From the NCBI GenBank assembly GCA_036268405.1, contig DATAUF010000053.1, positions 24,377 through 88,376 on the forward strand: a stretch of DNA of 64,000 bases. The letters are read 5' to 3'. Within the stretch, counting starts at the first letter, position 1. Each line of letters opens with the position of its first letter. Below, piece after piece: positions 1 through 8,222 of this stretch. The translations under genes and the position numbers were made by a program. The notes under the pieces are model-generated. The model made no database searches. It was not told where the DNA came from and saw nothing but the letters and a program-made list of their open reading frames with translations. This DNA comes from DASZTV01 sp036268405 (GTDB lineage Bacteria > Actinomycetota > Actinomycetes > JAFAQI01).

Positions 1-210
1 CAGTGCCACCTCCGCGCCGACGGCCGCGGACGTCGCCTGGAAGGCGTGTGGCGCAACATTCGCGTCGGACGAGACGGCGCTCCACGCAGAGGCCGCGCCG
101 AGCATGCAGGAGACGCCTACGGGGACCGCGACGCCGGCGAACCCGAGCGCCCGCAGTCCCACGACGTCTCCAATCCGGCGCACTGGTGAGCGCCAACGGA
201 ACCAGGCCAT
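1..210 (-). CDS. Membrane-anchored protein, N-terminal fragment (unknown function)
   Basis: Reading leftward from an ATG at 210, an open frame of 70 codons runs off the window edge with the G/C-rich third positions of a real gene. An in-frame TAA lies ten codons upstream and no other start codon occurs between it and the ATG, which fixes the start. The N-terminus is basic, with several Arg within the first 12 residues. It is followed by a hydrophobic segment at about residues 20-45, rich in Gly, Ala and Val, and then a more polar region, as in a signal anchor or secreted protein. It diverges from the substrate-binding lipoprotein gene. I do not recognise the family, and most of the protein is outside the window. 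Confidence 0.5.
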   Translation of the reverse strand, partial: MAWFRWRSPVRRIGDVVGLRALGFAGVAVPVGVSCMLGAASAWSAVSSDANVAPHAFQATSAAVGAEVAL

Positions 211-265
211 GCGCGGTTGGCAGGCGATGCCAGACGTTTACGATGCCATACCTGTAGACAAGTTA

Positions 266-273
266 AGTATATT
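266..273. promoter_or_regulatory. Overlapping divergent -10 hexamers
   Basis: TATATT at 268-273 reads rightward toward the lipoprotein gene, and TATACT at 271-266 reads leftward toward the truncated gene. They share four base pairs in an AT-rich island (262-273), so the two promoters probably compete or are co-regulated. No convincing -35 boxes are visible. The motif call rests on consensus match only. Confidence 0.45.
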
Positions 274-323
274 GCGTCTGCTGTTGTCCCGTCGTCATTC
301 GCCGTCCAGTGTCGGGAGCTCTC

Positions 324-1805
324 ATGCACGTCCTTGGTCGGCGAGGTCGCGCACGCGCGATGGTCGCGATGGTCGCCGTCCTGGCCCTGGCCGCCTGTGG
401 AAGCAGGCAATCCCACGAGACCCTCGAAAACGCGTTGCGCGGCAGCGCCGTGGTCCCCGCGACCCAGCAGCCGGGATCAGTGAGTACTCCGGCCGCGGTT
501 CCGACCGCCGGCAGCGGAACCACCGGTGTCGCCAGCGCTCCGCCAGGCAGTGGCACGTCCGATGTCGGCGGTGGCACCGTCGGCGGCAGTACGGCGAGCG
601 GCGGCTCGAAGGCCTCCTCCGGCGCGGCCGGTACGACGGCGGGCGGATCGAGCGGCGTGACGAACAGCCTCGTTCCCGGCGTGGAGAAGTGCGCCGCACA
701 GAAGGCTCCGGTGGTCATCGGCAGCGTCGGCGAGCAGTCGGGGCTGGCGGGTGCAGCAGTAGCGGGCGGCGCGTCGATGGTCTCGGCCTGGGCGGGCTAC
801 GTGAACTCGCTCGGCGGCCTGCGCTGTCACCCGATCAAGTTCATCAAGGCCGACGACGGTGCGGAGCCGTCCCGGAACGCCGCTCTGACGGAACAGCTCG
901 TCGAACAGGATCACGTCGTGGCGTTCGTCTACAACAACGCGCCACTCGCGGCGACCGGAGGGGAGAGCTACCTGATCTCCCATCACATCCCGGCGATCGG
1001 CTCGGAGGGTGCAGACGACTTCTACAACAACTACCCGAACTTCTTCCCGCAGATGCCGTCCGGGAAATGGGCGATCTACGCCAGCTATGCGGGCCTACCG
1101 AGCCAGCTGACACCCACGCAGCGCAAGCACGTCGGCCTCATCTACTGCATCGAGGCATCGGCGTGTTCCATCTTCGGAAGCGCCGCTGGAAAGACCGACA
1201 TCGCGCACGACGGGATGCACCTCGTGTACTCGGCGAGCGCGTCCCTGACCGCGCCCGACTTCAGCTCCCAGTGCCTCGGTGCGAAGCGCGCGGGCGCCAC
1301 GTTCCTGATCATCGTTCTCGACCCGAACAGCATCCACCGGGCAGCCTCGAACTGCCGGTCTGCGGGTTACACCGGCAGGCTGGGAACGGTGGCCAGTGTC
1401 GTCGTACCTGACGACGCAGACGACAAGAACCTCAATGGGGTCATCTTCGACAGCATCGTGAAACCGTGGACCACGACCGGAAACCCGCAGATCACGCTGA
1501 TGAACCAGGTGATCAGCCAATACGCACCGGGCCTCAGTCCGATCGGCACGCCGGTACAGGGTTGGACCGCCGCGCAGATCTTCGCGTACTCCTCGACCTT
1601 CTGGCCGAACAAGCAGACGATCACCAGCGCCGACATCACCACCGCTTTGGACAAGGTGCGCAACTACGACGTCGGCGGCCTCACCGGGCCGATCAGCTAC
1701 TACCCGGGCAAGCCGGCGCCGCCCGTCGTCTGTTGGTACAACATGAGCCTGAACAACGGGAAGTTCTCCACGCCCAACAACGGGGTACGCCGTTGCAAGG
1801 CATGA
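324..1805 (+). CDS. ABC transporter substrate-binding lipoprotein, Leu/Ile/Val-binding (Peripla_BP_6) family
   Basis: Extracellular solute receptor of a branched-chain-amino-acid-type ABC importer; in this superfamily the ligand can also be an aromatic or alicyclic acid. The ATG at 324 is preferred over the in-frame GTG at 309 because GGGAG sits 5 nt upstream. A basic n-region and hydrophobic core end in a lipobox LAAC, with Cys25 as the likely lipidation site. Residues of about 30-120 form a Gly/Ser/Thr-rich linker, unusually long, before the type-I binding fold (493 aa in all). Two Cys pairs may form disulfides. No permease or ATPase gene adjoins it, and the next gene overlaps its stop by 4 bp (ATGA). 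It resembles the lipoprotein at 59366 in fold but has a different linker and is not a close copy. Confidence 0.88.
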   Translation: MHVLGRRGRARAMVAMVAVLALAACGSRQSHETLENALRGSAVVPATQQPGSVSTPAAVPTAGSGTTGVASAPPGSGTSDVGGGTVGGSTASGGSKASSGAAGTTAGGSSGVTNSLVPGVEKCAAQKAPVVIGSVGEQSGLAGAAVAGGASMVSAWAGYVNSLGGLRCHPIKFIKADDGAEPSRNAALTEQLVEQDHVVAFVYNNAPLAATGGESYLISHHIPAIGSEGADDFYNNYPNFFPQMPSGKWAIYASYAGLPSQLTPTQRKHVGLIYCIEASACSIFGSAAGKTDIAHDGMHLVYSASASLTAPDFSSQCLGAKRAGATFLIIVLDPNSIHRAASNCRSAGYTGRLGTVASVVVPDDADDKNLNGVIFDSIVKPWTTTGNPQITLMNQVISQYAPGLSPIGTPVQGWTAAQIFAYSSTFWPNKQTITSADITTALDKVRNYDVGGLTGPISYYPGKPAPPVVCWYNMSLNNGKFSTPNNGVRRCKA

Positions 1806-2194
1806 GCCCACAGCAGGACCAGACGGTGCGCGCATTGCTCGATGCCATCGTCGCCAAGGACATGAGAGCGGCGGCCGAGGTCTTTGCGCCTGACGCGAGC
1901 TATCACGTCCGCGCCTGGGAAGACCCGGTGATCGGGACGGCCGCGATCACCGCTGAGTTCGAGCGCCAGGGTGGGATCTTCGCCGACTTCTCCTACGAGA
2001 TCCTCACGGCGGTCTCGACGGACACCATGGTGTTCATGGAGCGCATCGACAGCATGCGGATCGCCGGCAAGCCGGTGTCTTTGCACTGGGCGAGCGTCGT
2101 CGAGCTCGACCGCGAGGGCAGGATCACCGTGATGCGCGACTACTACGACACCGTCGAGCTACAGAACCAGCTCGCGACTACCTCAGCCGATTGA
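1802..2194 (+). CDS. Limonene-1,2-epoxide hydrolase-like protein (NTF2 fold)
   Basis: 130-aa single-domain protein of the SnoaL/NTF2 superfamily, closest in motif to limonene-1,2-epoxide hydrolases, which hydrolyse epoxides with an Asp-Arg-Asp triad. Arg81 and Asp83 in the ERID motif and Asp113 in the RDYYD motif sit at spacings matching that triad. The length fits the family. The start ATG overlaps the stop of the upstream lipoprotein gene as ATGA, so translation is coupled to a transport receptor. An epoxide hydrolase role is inferred from the triad; a ketosteroid-isomerase-like or binding role cannot be excluded. The 3' end overlaps the convergent kinase-like gene by 17 bp. Confidence 0.7.
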   Translation: MSPQQDQTVRALLDAIVAKDMRAAAEVFAPDASYHVRAWEDPVIGTAAITAEFERQGGIFADFSYEILTAVSTDTMVFMERIDSMRIAGKPVSLHWASVVELDREGRITVMRDYYDTVELQNQLATTSAD

Positions 2195-3227
2195 TCGACG
2201 CCTCGGTCATCCCAACGATCCGGTTGGGGTAGCCCGTCGAGTCTGCCAAGGAGATCGAGCCGCTTTTCACCGCGTTGTCGGCGATCACGCTGGTGATGAG
2301 CATGATCCCGACGTCCGCGAGCAGCTCGTAGTAGTCGATGTCCGCGATCGACCCGCCGCCGAGCTCGGCATAGCGCCGGATCGTGCCGGCACGATCGGCG
2401 ATGCCTTCGAGCCGCAACGCACCGCGCGCTTCGCAGAGCAGGTTCTCGAACATCAGCCACCACCCGAGGTCCACGGCGGGAGGCCCGGTCGTCGCTGCCT
2501 CCCAATCCAGCATCGCCGCCACGGTGAGGTCGCCGCCGAACACGATGTTGCCCATCCGTGCATCGCCCCAGATCACCACCTCGGCGTCATCGGCGGGCAC
2601 CAGGTCGCCGACCAGCTCGAGCGCTGTTGCCAGCACGTCACCGCCGTATCGCCGGCCCGGCTCGCAGGCGTCGTACCAGCGCCGCAGCATCGCGACGTTG
2701 CGCGCGAGCGCTGTCCCCTCCCCCGGCTCGACGAGGAACTCCAGACCGTCGCGCCAGTCGACGCGGTGAAGCGCGACCATGGCGGACAGGCCGTTGTCGT
2801 AGAGCTCCGTGCGGCGAGCGGGGTCGAGATCCACCGTCCATCCGCGCGAGTGCCAGCTCGGTACATCGACAGGAACCCGGCCGTCGACGCGATCCATCAC
2901 GTAGAACGCGGCTCCGAGCGTTGACGGGTCGGGCTCGACGAAGCGAACGTGCGGGACGACAACGCCTTCGAACCGCGACAGCTCCTGCATCGTGCGGGCC
3001 TGCCGAACAGCGTCGGCAGCGAGGTAGACCTGATGGTCGGACGACTGCATCCGCAGAACCAGGTCGTGGGTATGGGACTCCCCCTCGGCATCGCGCCACG
3101 ACGCAGCGAAGAGCACGGTCTCACCGGAGAAGCCGGCGCTTGGCGCCGACAGGACGCCGAGCCACACCTCGCGGCAACCGTCCGCGCGAAGTCGATCGGT
3201 GATCCACCGGGCGATCTCGTCGCGCAT
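2178..3227 (-). CDS. Phosphotransferase family protein (APH fold, FadE36-like)
   Basis: 349-aa aminoglycoside-phosphotransferase/choline-kinase-fold protein. The catalytic-loop motif appears as WGDARMGN at about residues 240-247, with the usual His replaced by Trp as in the acyl-CoA-dehydrogenase-associated subgroup, and the metal-binding DWE follows about 20 residues later. Members of this subgroup often sit beside fatty-acid or steroid CoA genes, and their substrate is mostly unknown. The ATG at 3227 was chosen; a GTG four codons upstream (3239) is equally possible because neither has a good ribosome site. It is divergent from the luciferase-like gene with about 20-30 bp between them, and convergent with the epoxide-hydrolase-like gene. 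Confidence 0.78.
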   Translation of the reverse strand: MRDEIARWITDRLRADGCREVWLGVLSAPSAGFSGETVLFAASWRDAEGESHTHDLVLRMQSSDHQVYLAADAVRQARTMQELSRFEGVVVPHVRFVEPDPSTLGAAFYVMDRVDGRVPVDVPSWHSRGWTVDLDPARRTELYDNGLSAMVALHRVDWRDGLEFLVEPGEGTALARNVAMLRRWYDACEPGRRYGGDVLATALELVGDLVPADDAEVVIWGDARMGNIVFGGDLTVAAMLDWEAATTGPPAVDLGWWLMFENLLCEARGALRLEGIADRAGTIRRYAELGGGSIADIDYYELLADVGIMLITSVIADNAVKSGSISLADSTGYPNRIVGMTEASINRLR

Positions 3228-3247
3228 GTCGAGCAGCACGGCCGCCC

Positions 3248-3253
3248 TATCGT
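3248..3253 (+). promoter_or_regulatory. -10 element of a probable leaderless promoter
   Basis: TATCGT is followed by exactly 6 nt and then the ATG at 3260, so transcription would begin at or next to the start codon. No Shine-Dalgarno sequence precedes the ATG, consistent with a leaderless mRNA. Confidence 0.45.
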
Positions 3254-3259
3254 TTCCGG

Positions 3260-4333
3260 ATGCGAACGGATGAGAACGGCACGCAGCTCGACGTCCGCCG
3301 GCTCGGTGCATACGTACTGCCGGGGCGCGTGCGGGACCCGCGGCCCGTCATCGCCCAGGCGCAGTCCGCCGAGGCGCTCGGCATGGGAACCGTCTGGCTC
3401 TCCGAGCGCTGGGGCACCAAGGATCTCGGCGTCATCGCCGGGGCGCTGAGCCAGACGACGTCATCCGTACGAATCGCGTCGGGCATCACGCAGTTCCTGA
3501 TTCGACAGCCCGGAGTGCTGGCGTCGATGGCGATGACGGCACAGGCTCTGACCGGCGGCCGGATGGTGCTCGGCTTCGGCCGTTCGGTCGCCGCCCTGTA
3601 TCGCGCGGCCGGGCTACCTGCCATGACCGGCGAGATCCTGATCGACTCCGCGGACATGCTGCGCCGCCTGTGCCGGGGCGAGAAGGTCTCCTACGACGGG
3701 CCCGCCGGCACGTTCCCGTCGCTGCGCCTGGCCGACCTTCCTGACGCGCCGGTGCCACCACTGGTCCTCGCCGCGATCGGACCGAAGACGCTCGAGCTCG
3801 CCGGCGCGCACTTCGACGGCGTCCTGCTCCACCCGTTCCTCACCCCCGACGCGGTCGGACGTTCCGCCCGGATCGCGCGGCAGGCCGCCGAGGCGGCGGG
3901 CCGCGATCCCAGCGACCTCACCGTCTACGCCACCGTGGTCACTGCATCGGGCTTGCCTGCCGAGGAAGAAGCCGCGGTCGTCGGAGGCCGAGCCGTCACG
4001 TACTTCCAGATCCCCGGCTTCGGCGAGCAGCTTGTCCAGATCAACGGCTGGGACACCGAACCGCTCCGGCGGCTGCGTGAGCACCCCCAGCTCTCGGGCA
4101 TCCGCGGCGCGGCCGACTCGGTGCGGACGCGCGACCAGCTGACCGAAGCCGCCGATGCCCTGCCGCGGGAGTGGCTGGCCGCCGCGTCCGCCGTCGGGAG
4201 TCCGCAGGACTGCGCGCGAAGGCTCGGCGAGTTCGTTCACGCCGGCGCGGACGAGCTCGTGCTGCATGGCAGCACCCCTGACCAGCTCGGCGACGTCGTG
4301 CGCGCTACCTCCGATGGCGATCCCCGAAGGTGA
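3260..4333 (+). CDS. Luciferase-like (LLM class) F420-dependent oxidoreductase
   Basis: 357-aa TIM-barrel protein of the luciferase-like monooxygenase superfamily, resembling the mycobacterial F420-dependent subgroup (TIGR03857-like). Visible marks are the N-terminal segment with WLSERWGTKD at about residues 48-57, ASGITQ after the third strand, and GGRMVLGFGR near residue 97. It should transfer hydride from reduced F420, or less likely use FMN, on a carbonyl or alkene substrate that I cannot name. It starts at the ATG at 3260 from a leaderless-type promoter and is divergent from the APH-like gene. The next gene is convergent and overlaps its 3' end by about 29 bp. Confidence 0.82.
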   Translation: MRTDENGTQLDVRRLGAYVLPGRVRDPRPVIAQAQSAEALGMGTVWLSERWGTKDLGVIAGALSQTTSSVRIASGITQFLIRQPGVLASMAMTAQALTGGRMVLGFGRSVAALYRAAGLPAMTGEILIDSADMLRRLCRGEKVSYDGPAGTFPSLRLADLPDAPVPPLVLAAIGPKTLELAGAHFDGVLLHPFLTPDAVGRSARIARQAAEAAGRDPSDLTVYATVVTASGLPAEEEAAVVGGRAVTYFQIPGFGEQLVQINGWDTEPLRRLREHPQLSGIRGAADSVRTRDQLTEAADALPREWLAAASAVGSPQDCARRLGEFVHAGADELVLHGSTPDQLGDVVRATSDGDPRR

Positions 4334-4892
4334 TGTCGGCGAGGCGGGCGATCCCGGGAATGTCACGCCCGACCCACGACGGCTTCGCGACATGGCCAGC
4401 AGGCGGCCGCGCCCAGTCGACCCAGTCACCCCAGTCGGCACGCGACAGCGGGTCGGCCTCGGGAAACTTCGAGAGTGCGGCGACCCAGTCGGTGCCGAGC
4501 AGGCGCATCTCGCGGGTCGTCCACCAGTCGTCCTCCGACGCCCACTTGCCGTTGCCTGCGTACTGGATCACCTGAAGCGACGGACACTCGAACGGCGAAC
4601 CGCCGGACTCGGGGTTGTCGGCGCGGTTGATCACCTTGTAGACGACCTGCGAGCCGTCGATGTTGTACCAAATCAGCGGTGAGTACACGAAGGACGCGTA
4701 CGACATCGTTCCTTCGAGGAACCGCTGGATCTCGGCCGGTCCGTGGAACGTCCCCCAGTAGTGGTCGTTGTAGGTGGCGCCGTCGGTGAACAGCTGCGAC
4801 CAGGCGATCCAGTCCTCGAGCACCGGCCCCGTCATGAAGTAGTGACGGAAGGCCTGCTCCACTTCTTCGCGGGGATACGTCGGTTCACTCAT
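4305..4892 (-). CDS. NTF2-fold protein (SnoaL-like)
   Basis: 195-aa protein. The first 150 residues have the pattern of the SnoaL/NTF2-like superfamily: an N-terminal helix, then FTDGATYNDHYWGTFHG, then Trp/Tyr-rich strands. The C-terminal 45 residues are Trp- and Pro-rich and not part of the usual domain. The ATG at 4892 shares one base with the stop of the upstream flavin reductase gene (TGATG), so the two are coupled. The usual roles of this fold are isomerase, hydratase or small-ligand binding. No catalytic Asp-Arg-Asp triad is evident, so activity is unknown. Confidence 0.65.
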   Translation of the reverse strand: MSEPTYPREEVEQAFRHYFMTGPVLEDWIAWSQLFTDGATYNDHYWGTFHGPAEIQRFLEGTMSYASFVYSPLIWYNIDGSQVVYKVINRADNPESGGSPFECPSLQVIQYAGNGKWASEDDWWTTREMRLLGTDWVAALSKFPEADPLSRADWGDWVDWARPPAGHVAKPSWVGRDIPGIARLADITFGDRHRR

Positions 4893-5470
4893 CAGGCCTC
4901 CAGCCCTCGGCGCTGCCGCGCATCGGCGGCCTGCGGTGCGTGATTTCGTTCGTACTTCTCGAGCCACTCCGATGGCAGCGCCTTCCACGCATCGCCGACG
5001 TTGAGCCGATGACCGTCACGCAGTCGCTCTGCGGCGACGACATCGGCGAGGAAGACGGTGTTCTCGTCGCAGTCCATCGAGTTGACGACCCGGCCTTCGA
5101 CATAGGCGAGTGCGTCAATGAGGATTGGCGACCCGGTCACGCCGTCCTTGGTGGCGAGCGTCGACAGCTTGTCGCCGTCGCGCCCCGACGACGCGCCGAG
5201 TGCCATGACGATCGACAGCGACGCGTCGAGCGCTTCAGGCGGGTCGGCGGCAAGCAGATGCATCGCGAACACGCCCGAGCTCATCACCAGGTCGTGCGTG
5301 AGGTTGTACTTCGACAGCCCGATCATCGCGCGGGGAGCGTCCGCGACGATGCTGCCAGATCCCCCGGACAAAGCGATCAGCCCGTTGGCCGTGTCACCGG
5401 AGCGCGTCGTGACCGCAAGCGGATACATCCGCAGACCGCCGAGGGTGAATGCCGCGGCGTCGAGATCCAT
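4892..5470 (-). CDS. Flavin reductase-like (FMN-binding split barrel) protein
   Basis: 192-aa split-barrel protein. LSKYNLTHDLV at about residues 50-60 followed by SGVFAMHLL is the flavin-binding signature of the NAD(P)H:flavin reductase domain. It probably reduces FMN/FAD for a partner monooxygenase or serves as a flavin-dependent reductase itself. The ATG at 5470 gives the canonical start; upstream codons lack family similarity. It is first in a two-gene operon with the NTF2-like gene. A candidate partner is the ferritin-like protein upstream or one of the luciferase-like enzymes, but adjacency is the only evidence. Confidence 0.78.
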   Translation of the reverse strand: MDLDAAAFTLGGLRMYPLAVTTRSGDTANGLIALSGGSGSIVADAPRAMIGLSKYNLTHDLVMSSGVFAMHLLAADPPEALDASLSIVMALGASSGRDGDKLSTLATKDGVTGSPILIDALAYVEGRVVNSMDCDENTVFLADVVAAERLRDGHRLNVGDAWKALPSEWLEKYERNHAPQAADARQRRGLEA

Positions 5471-5537
5471 CGGGCGACCGTAAACGCAAGCGTCAGATCG
5501 CGTCAACGACGGCCGAACCGACCGCCGTGCGCTCCGA

Positions 5538-6359
5538 TCACCCGGAGAGGCCGGTCGACGAAAGGGCGAGCGCCTCCGCGAGCCGCACCGGTGGCCGCGC
5601 ATCTTGGGGGTCGTATCTCGGCCCGAGGAGCTTGGGGAGGAACTGCAGCGGCCGGCCGAACGCGTCGCCCTTCGGAGGGCGTCGCGCACGGCGATCGACG
5701 GGGGCGCCGGCGGCCGCGGCGTCCGACTCGATCAGATACGTGTGCAGGCTTCGTACCCTCTGCCCGATGTGTCGGGCGGCGTGGAACAGACCGGCCAACC
5801 TCATCCGGTAGAACCGCAGCCTGCGCTGGCCGTAGAGCGCCTTGAGCACTCGGAACGCCACGGTTCGATGCTCGTACTCCTCGGCGAGATGCCATCTCCA
5901 GAGCGCAATCGGCCGGGGATCGGCATCGGGCAGCGATGTCTCGAGCCCGCCGTCGACCCAGACGTTGGCGATCGCCAGCCCCATCGACTCGAAGCCTTCG
6001 CAGTACCCGAGCAACCAGCCGAGTGGCTTGGTCTCGAGGAAGGCGTCGTACTCCCGCGCAAATGCCCGCTCATGGTCGGCCATGCCCGGATAGCCGCCGT
6101 CACGAATCCACCCGTTCAACGCGACGTGGAACTTGAAGTGCTGGGCTTCCTGTCGCTGGAACACGTCGAGGTCGCTCAGCAGCTCCGCGTCGGCAACCGG
6201 GTCGAGCAGCGGTCGTGCCCGCTGCATCACCTTGATCAGGAAGGGCTCGACGTAGGCCGGAATGATGCCGATCGCGTTGACCCAGTGAACCAACGGCGCG
6301 TCACTCGCCCAGACCGGGTCAACGCCGACAAAGTCGAATGCCGGGTGACGGACCTTCAC
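5538..6359 (-). CDS. Predicted metal-dependent hydrolase (PF10118-like, ferritin-type metal ligands)
   Basis: 273-aa mainly helical protein. Putative metal ligands are seen as EAQH (Glu71, His74), CEGFE (Glu121) and AEEYEH (Glu160/161, His164), the ExxH pairing seen in ferritin-like and PF10118 proteins. The family is annotated as metal-dependent hydrolase without a well-defined substrate; an oxygenase-like di-metal site is an alternative. It starts at a GTG (6359) with GGAGG 7 nt upstream, which decides the start. A -10-like TATTGT lies in a palindrome at 6386-6400. The last 25 residues are Pro- and Ala-rich. Confidence 0.68.
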   Translation of the reverse strand: MKVRHPAFDFVGVDPVWASDAPLVHWVNAIGIIPAYVEPFLIKVMQRARPLLDPVADAELLSDLDVFQRQEAQHFKFHVALNGWIRDGGYPGMADHERAFAREYDAFLETKPLGWLLGYCEGFESMGLAIANVWVDGGLETSLPDADPRPIALWRWHLAEEYEHRTVAFRVLKALYGQRRLRFYRMRLAGLFHAARHIGQRVRSLHTYLIESDAAAAGAPVDRRARRPPKGDAFGRPLQFLPKLLGPRYDPQDARPPVRLAEALALSSTGLSG

Positions 6360-6385
6360 GGGATGCCTCCGTGGCGGTGAACAGC

Positions 6386-6400
6386 GTTGACAATATCAAC
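6386..6400 (-). promoter_or_regulatory. Palindrome containing a -10 element
   Basis: GTTGA-N5-TCAAC is a perfect inverted repeat with a 5-nt spacer. Read on the minus strand it contains TATTGT, placed about 30 nt upstream of the GTG start at 6359, so a repressor bound here would cover the -10 region of the metal-hydrolase gene. Confidence 0.4.
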
Positions 6401-6409
6401 TCGGACCAC

Positions 6410-6907
6410 CTAACCACCGTCCGCCGTGGCTGGGCCCGCCGTCCCTCGCTGCGCAAGTGCCCGCACGCCGAAGCCTCCGTCGATCGCGCCCTCCATCCAC
6501 TCCCGGCGCCGGCTGATCCGCCACCGGCCGTCGACGCGGCGGTACTCGTCGTCATAGCGGCCCCAGTGGTCGAGACCGTGCTGCATGAGCACGAAGTAGT
6601 AGAGGCTGGCCTGAGCCTGCGTCTCGGACACGACGCGGATCGCGACCGTCGAGGTGAAGTGGCGCAGGACCGGACCACCTCGCGGCACGCCTGCTGCCTT
6701 GGCATATGCGACGAAGCTGCGCCCGGCGTCCCTCATCACCTCGGCGATCGCGTCCCTGCCCTGGGTGGCGACTCCTTCGATCTCCATGACCGCGTCGTCG
6801 GTGAACACGTCGAGCATCTCCGCCATCCGGCCCGCGTCGCCATGCGCGTTGTATCCCGCGATGCACTCCCGGATCTCCTCGCGGGCCACCAGCTCCCAGA
6901 TCTCCAT
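6410..6907 (-). CDS. SnoaL_4-type NTF2-fold protein
   Basis: 165-aa NTF2-superfamily protein: helix with ELVAREEIRECIAGYNAHGD, then MLDVFTDDAVMEIEG, and a C-terminal strand ending in GRWRISRRREW, the typical SnoaL_4 tail. Proteins of this type act as dehydratases, isomerases or small-molecule binders; the substrate is unknown. The ATG at 6907 is preferred because CATACT lies 7 nt upstream in leaderless position. An upstream ATG at 6970 would add 21 residues that lack family character. It is divergent from the P450 operon, with 82 bp between them. Confidence 0.68.
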   Translation of the reverse strand: MEIWELVAREEIRECIAGYNAHGDAGRMAEMLDVFTDDAVMEIEGVATQGRDAIAEVMRDAGRSFVAYAKAAGVPRGGPVLRHFTSTVAIRVVSETQAQASLYYFVLMQHGLDHWGRYDDEYRRVDGRWRISRRREWMEGAIDGGFGVRALAQRGTAGPATADGG

Positions 6908-6962
6908 GGCGCGGAGTATGCCCGGGAGCCGGCTCGACGTCCGCACGGCACCCTCGACCGAA

Positions 6963-6987
6963 TCTGACATCTGTGATTACCCTGTCA
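6963..6987. promoter_or_regulatory. Candidate operator (TCTGACA box) with P450-operon -10
   Basis: TCTGACA-TCT-GTGAT at 6963-6977 matches a motif found upstream of three other operons here (14700, 16843, and minus strand 23212). TGACA at 6965-6969 is also mirrored by TGTCA at 6983-6987. TACCCT at 6978-6983 lies 6 nt before the GTG at 6990, so the P450 mRNA is probably leaderless and the -10 is inside the repeat. Confidence 0.45.
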
Positions 6988-6989
6988 AT

Positions 6990-8222
6990 GTGACGACCAC
7001 CAGCGGCTGCCCGGTCACACATGGTTTCGATCCGCTCGACGCCGAGTTTCTGACGAACCCGTTCCCCCAGCTCGCCGACATGCGCGCAGCGGGGCCTGTG
7101 CTCCACCACGCCGAGCTCGACTTGTACTTCGTGACGAGGTACGCCGACATCGAGCAGGTGCTGCTCGATCGCGACACCTATCTCGCGGCGAACGCCTCGT
7201 CGCCGGTGTACCCGGTGTGTCCCGCGGCAGCCGAGATCCTGGCCGGCGGCGTACGCCGAGTCCCCACCCTCACCAACGCGGACCCGCCGCGGCATGCACC
7301 GATGCGCACCGCGGTGCTGCGCAACATGTCTCCGCGACGGATTCGTTCCCTCGAGCCGGTCCTGCGTGAGCAGACCCAGAAGATCCTCGACGGCTTCAAC
7401 GGACAGGCGAGCGTCGACCTCGTCGCAAGCCTGGCGTTCCCGCTACCGGGCTACGCCGGGTTCAGCCTGCTCGGTTTCCCGGAAACCGACTGGGAGCTGC
7501 TCAAGAGCTGGTGCACCAAGCGGATCCTGCTCACCTACGGCCGGCTCTCCGACGAGGAGCAGGTCGAGGTGGCGCACAACGTCGTGTCGTTCTGGAGCTA
7601 CGTCGAGAACCACGTCGCCAGCCGCCGGAGCGACCCTGCCGACGACTTCACCTCCGACCTGCTCGCCTGGTCCGACGAGCACGAGGAAGTGACCTTCAAC
7701 GACTGCGTGAGCATCGTCTACTCGATCGCCCTCGCGGGGCACGACAGCACGACCAATCTGTTCACCGGCGGCCTGCGCTACCTGCTGTCCAACCAAGACC
7801 AGTGGAAGATGCTGGTCGCCGACCCGAACCTGATCGACAACGCGGTCGAGGAGATGCTGCGGTACGACCCGCCGATCCTCGGCTGGCGGCGGATCACGAG
7901 CCGCCCGACGACGCTGGCCGGCGTGGACCTTCCGCAGGGCGCGCAGCTGTTCATGACCTTCGCCTCCGGCCACCACGACGACGCGCACTTCCCCGAGCCT
8001 GACCGGTTCGACATCACCCGGGAGAACGCGCGCACCCACCTGAGCTTCGGCAAGGGAGTACACCTGTGCCTCGGCGCTCCGCTGGCGCGCCTGGAGATGA
8101 AGATCGCGCTGGAGCTGTTGACTGCTCAGTACCCCGATCTGCGCCTGGTCGAGAGCCAGGAGTTCGCGATGGTGCCCAACCTCGTCTTCCGCACGATGCA
8201 CGAGCTCCTCGCCCTCACATGA
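6990..8222 (+). CDS. Cytochrome P450
   Basis: 410-aa soluble class I bacterial P450, a heme monooxygenase taking electrons from ferredoxin. The oxygen-activation helix I motif AGHDST is at 249-254, ExxR is Glu288-Arg291, and the heme loop FGKGVHLC is at 353-360 with Cys360 as thiolate ligand; length is typical. No ferredoxin or ferredoxin reductase gene lies nearby. It starts at a GTG at 6990, 6 nt after a TACCCT hexamer. It is first in a five-gene operon whose products activate and cleave CoA esters, so it probably hydroxylates or oxidises the substrate before CoA ligation. CYP family cannot be assigned by eye. Confidence 0.93.
   Translation: MTTTSGCPVTHGFDPLDAEFLTNPFPQLADMRAAGPVLHHAELDLYFVTRYADIEQVLLDRDTYLAANASSPVYPVCPAAAEILAGGVRRVPTLTNADPPRHAPMRTAVLRNMSPRRIRSLEPVLREQTQKILDGFNGQASVDLVASLAFPLPGYAGFSLLGFPETDWELLKSWCTKRILLTYGRLSDEEQVEVAHNVVSFWSYVENHVASRRSDPADDFTSDLLAWSDEHEEVTFNDCVSIVYSIALAGHDSTTNLFTGGLRYLLSNQDQWKMLVADPNLIDNAVEEMLRYDPPILGWRRITSRPTTLAGVDLPQGAQLFMTFASGHHDDAHFPEPDRFDITRENARTHLSFGKGVHLCLGAPLARLEMKIALELLTAQYPDLRLVESQEFAMVPNLVFRTMHELLALT

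Noticed and set aside
104..1411. Long Arg-rich open frame overlapping the lipoprotein gene on the same strand
   Set aside because: Arg/Gly/Arg-rich composition typical of an out-of-frame reading of high-G+C coding DNA; the lipoprotein frame has a signal peptide and family motifs.
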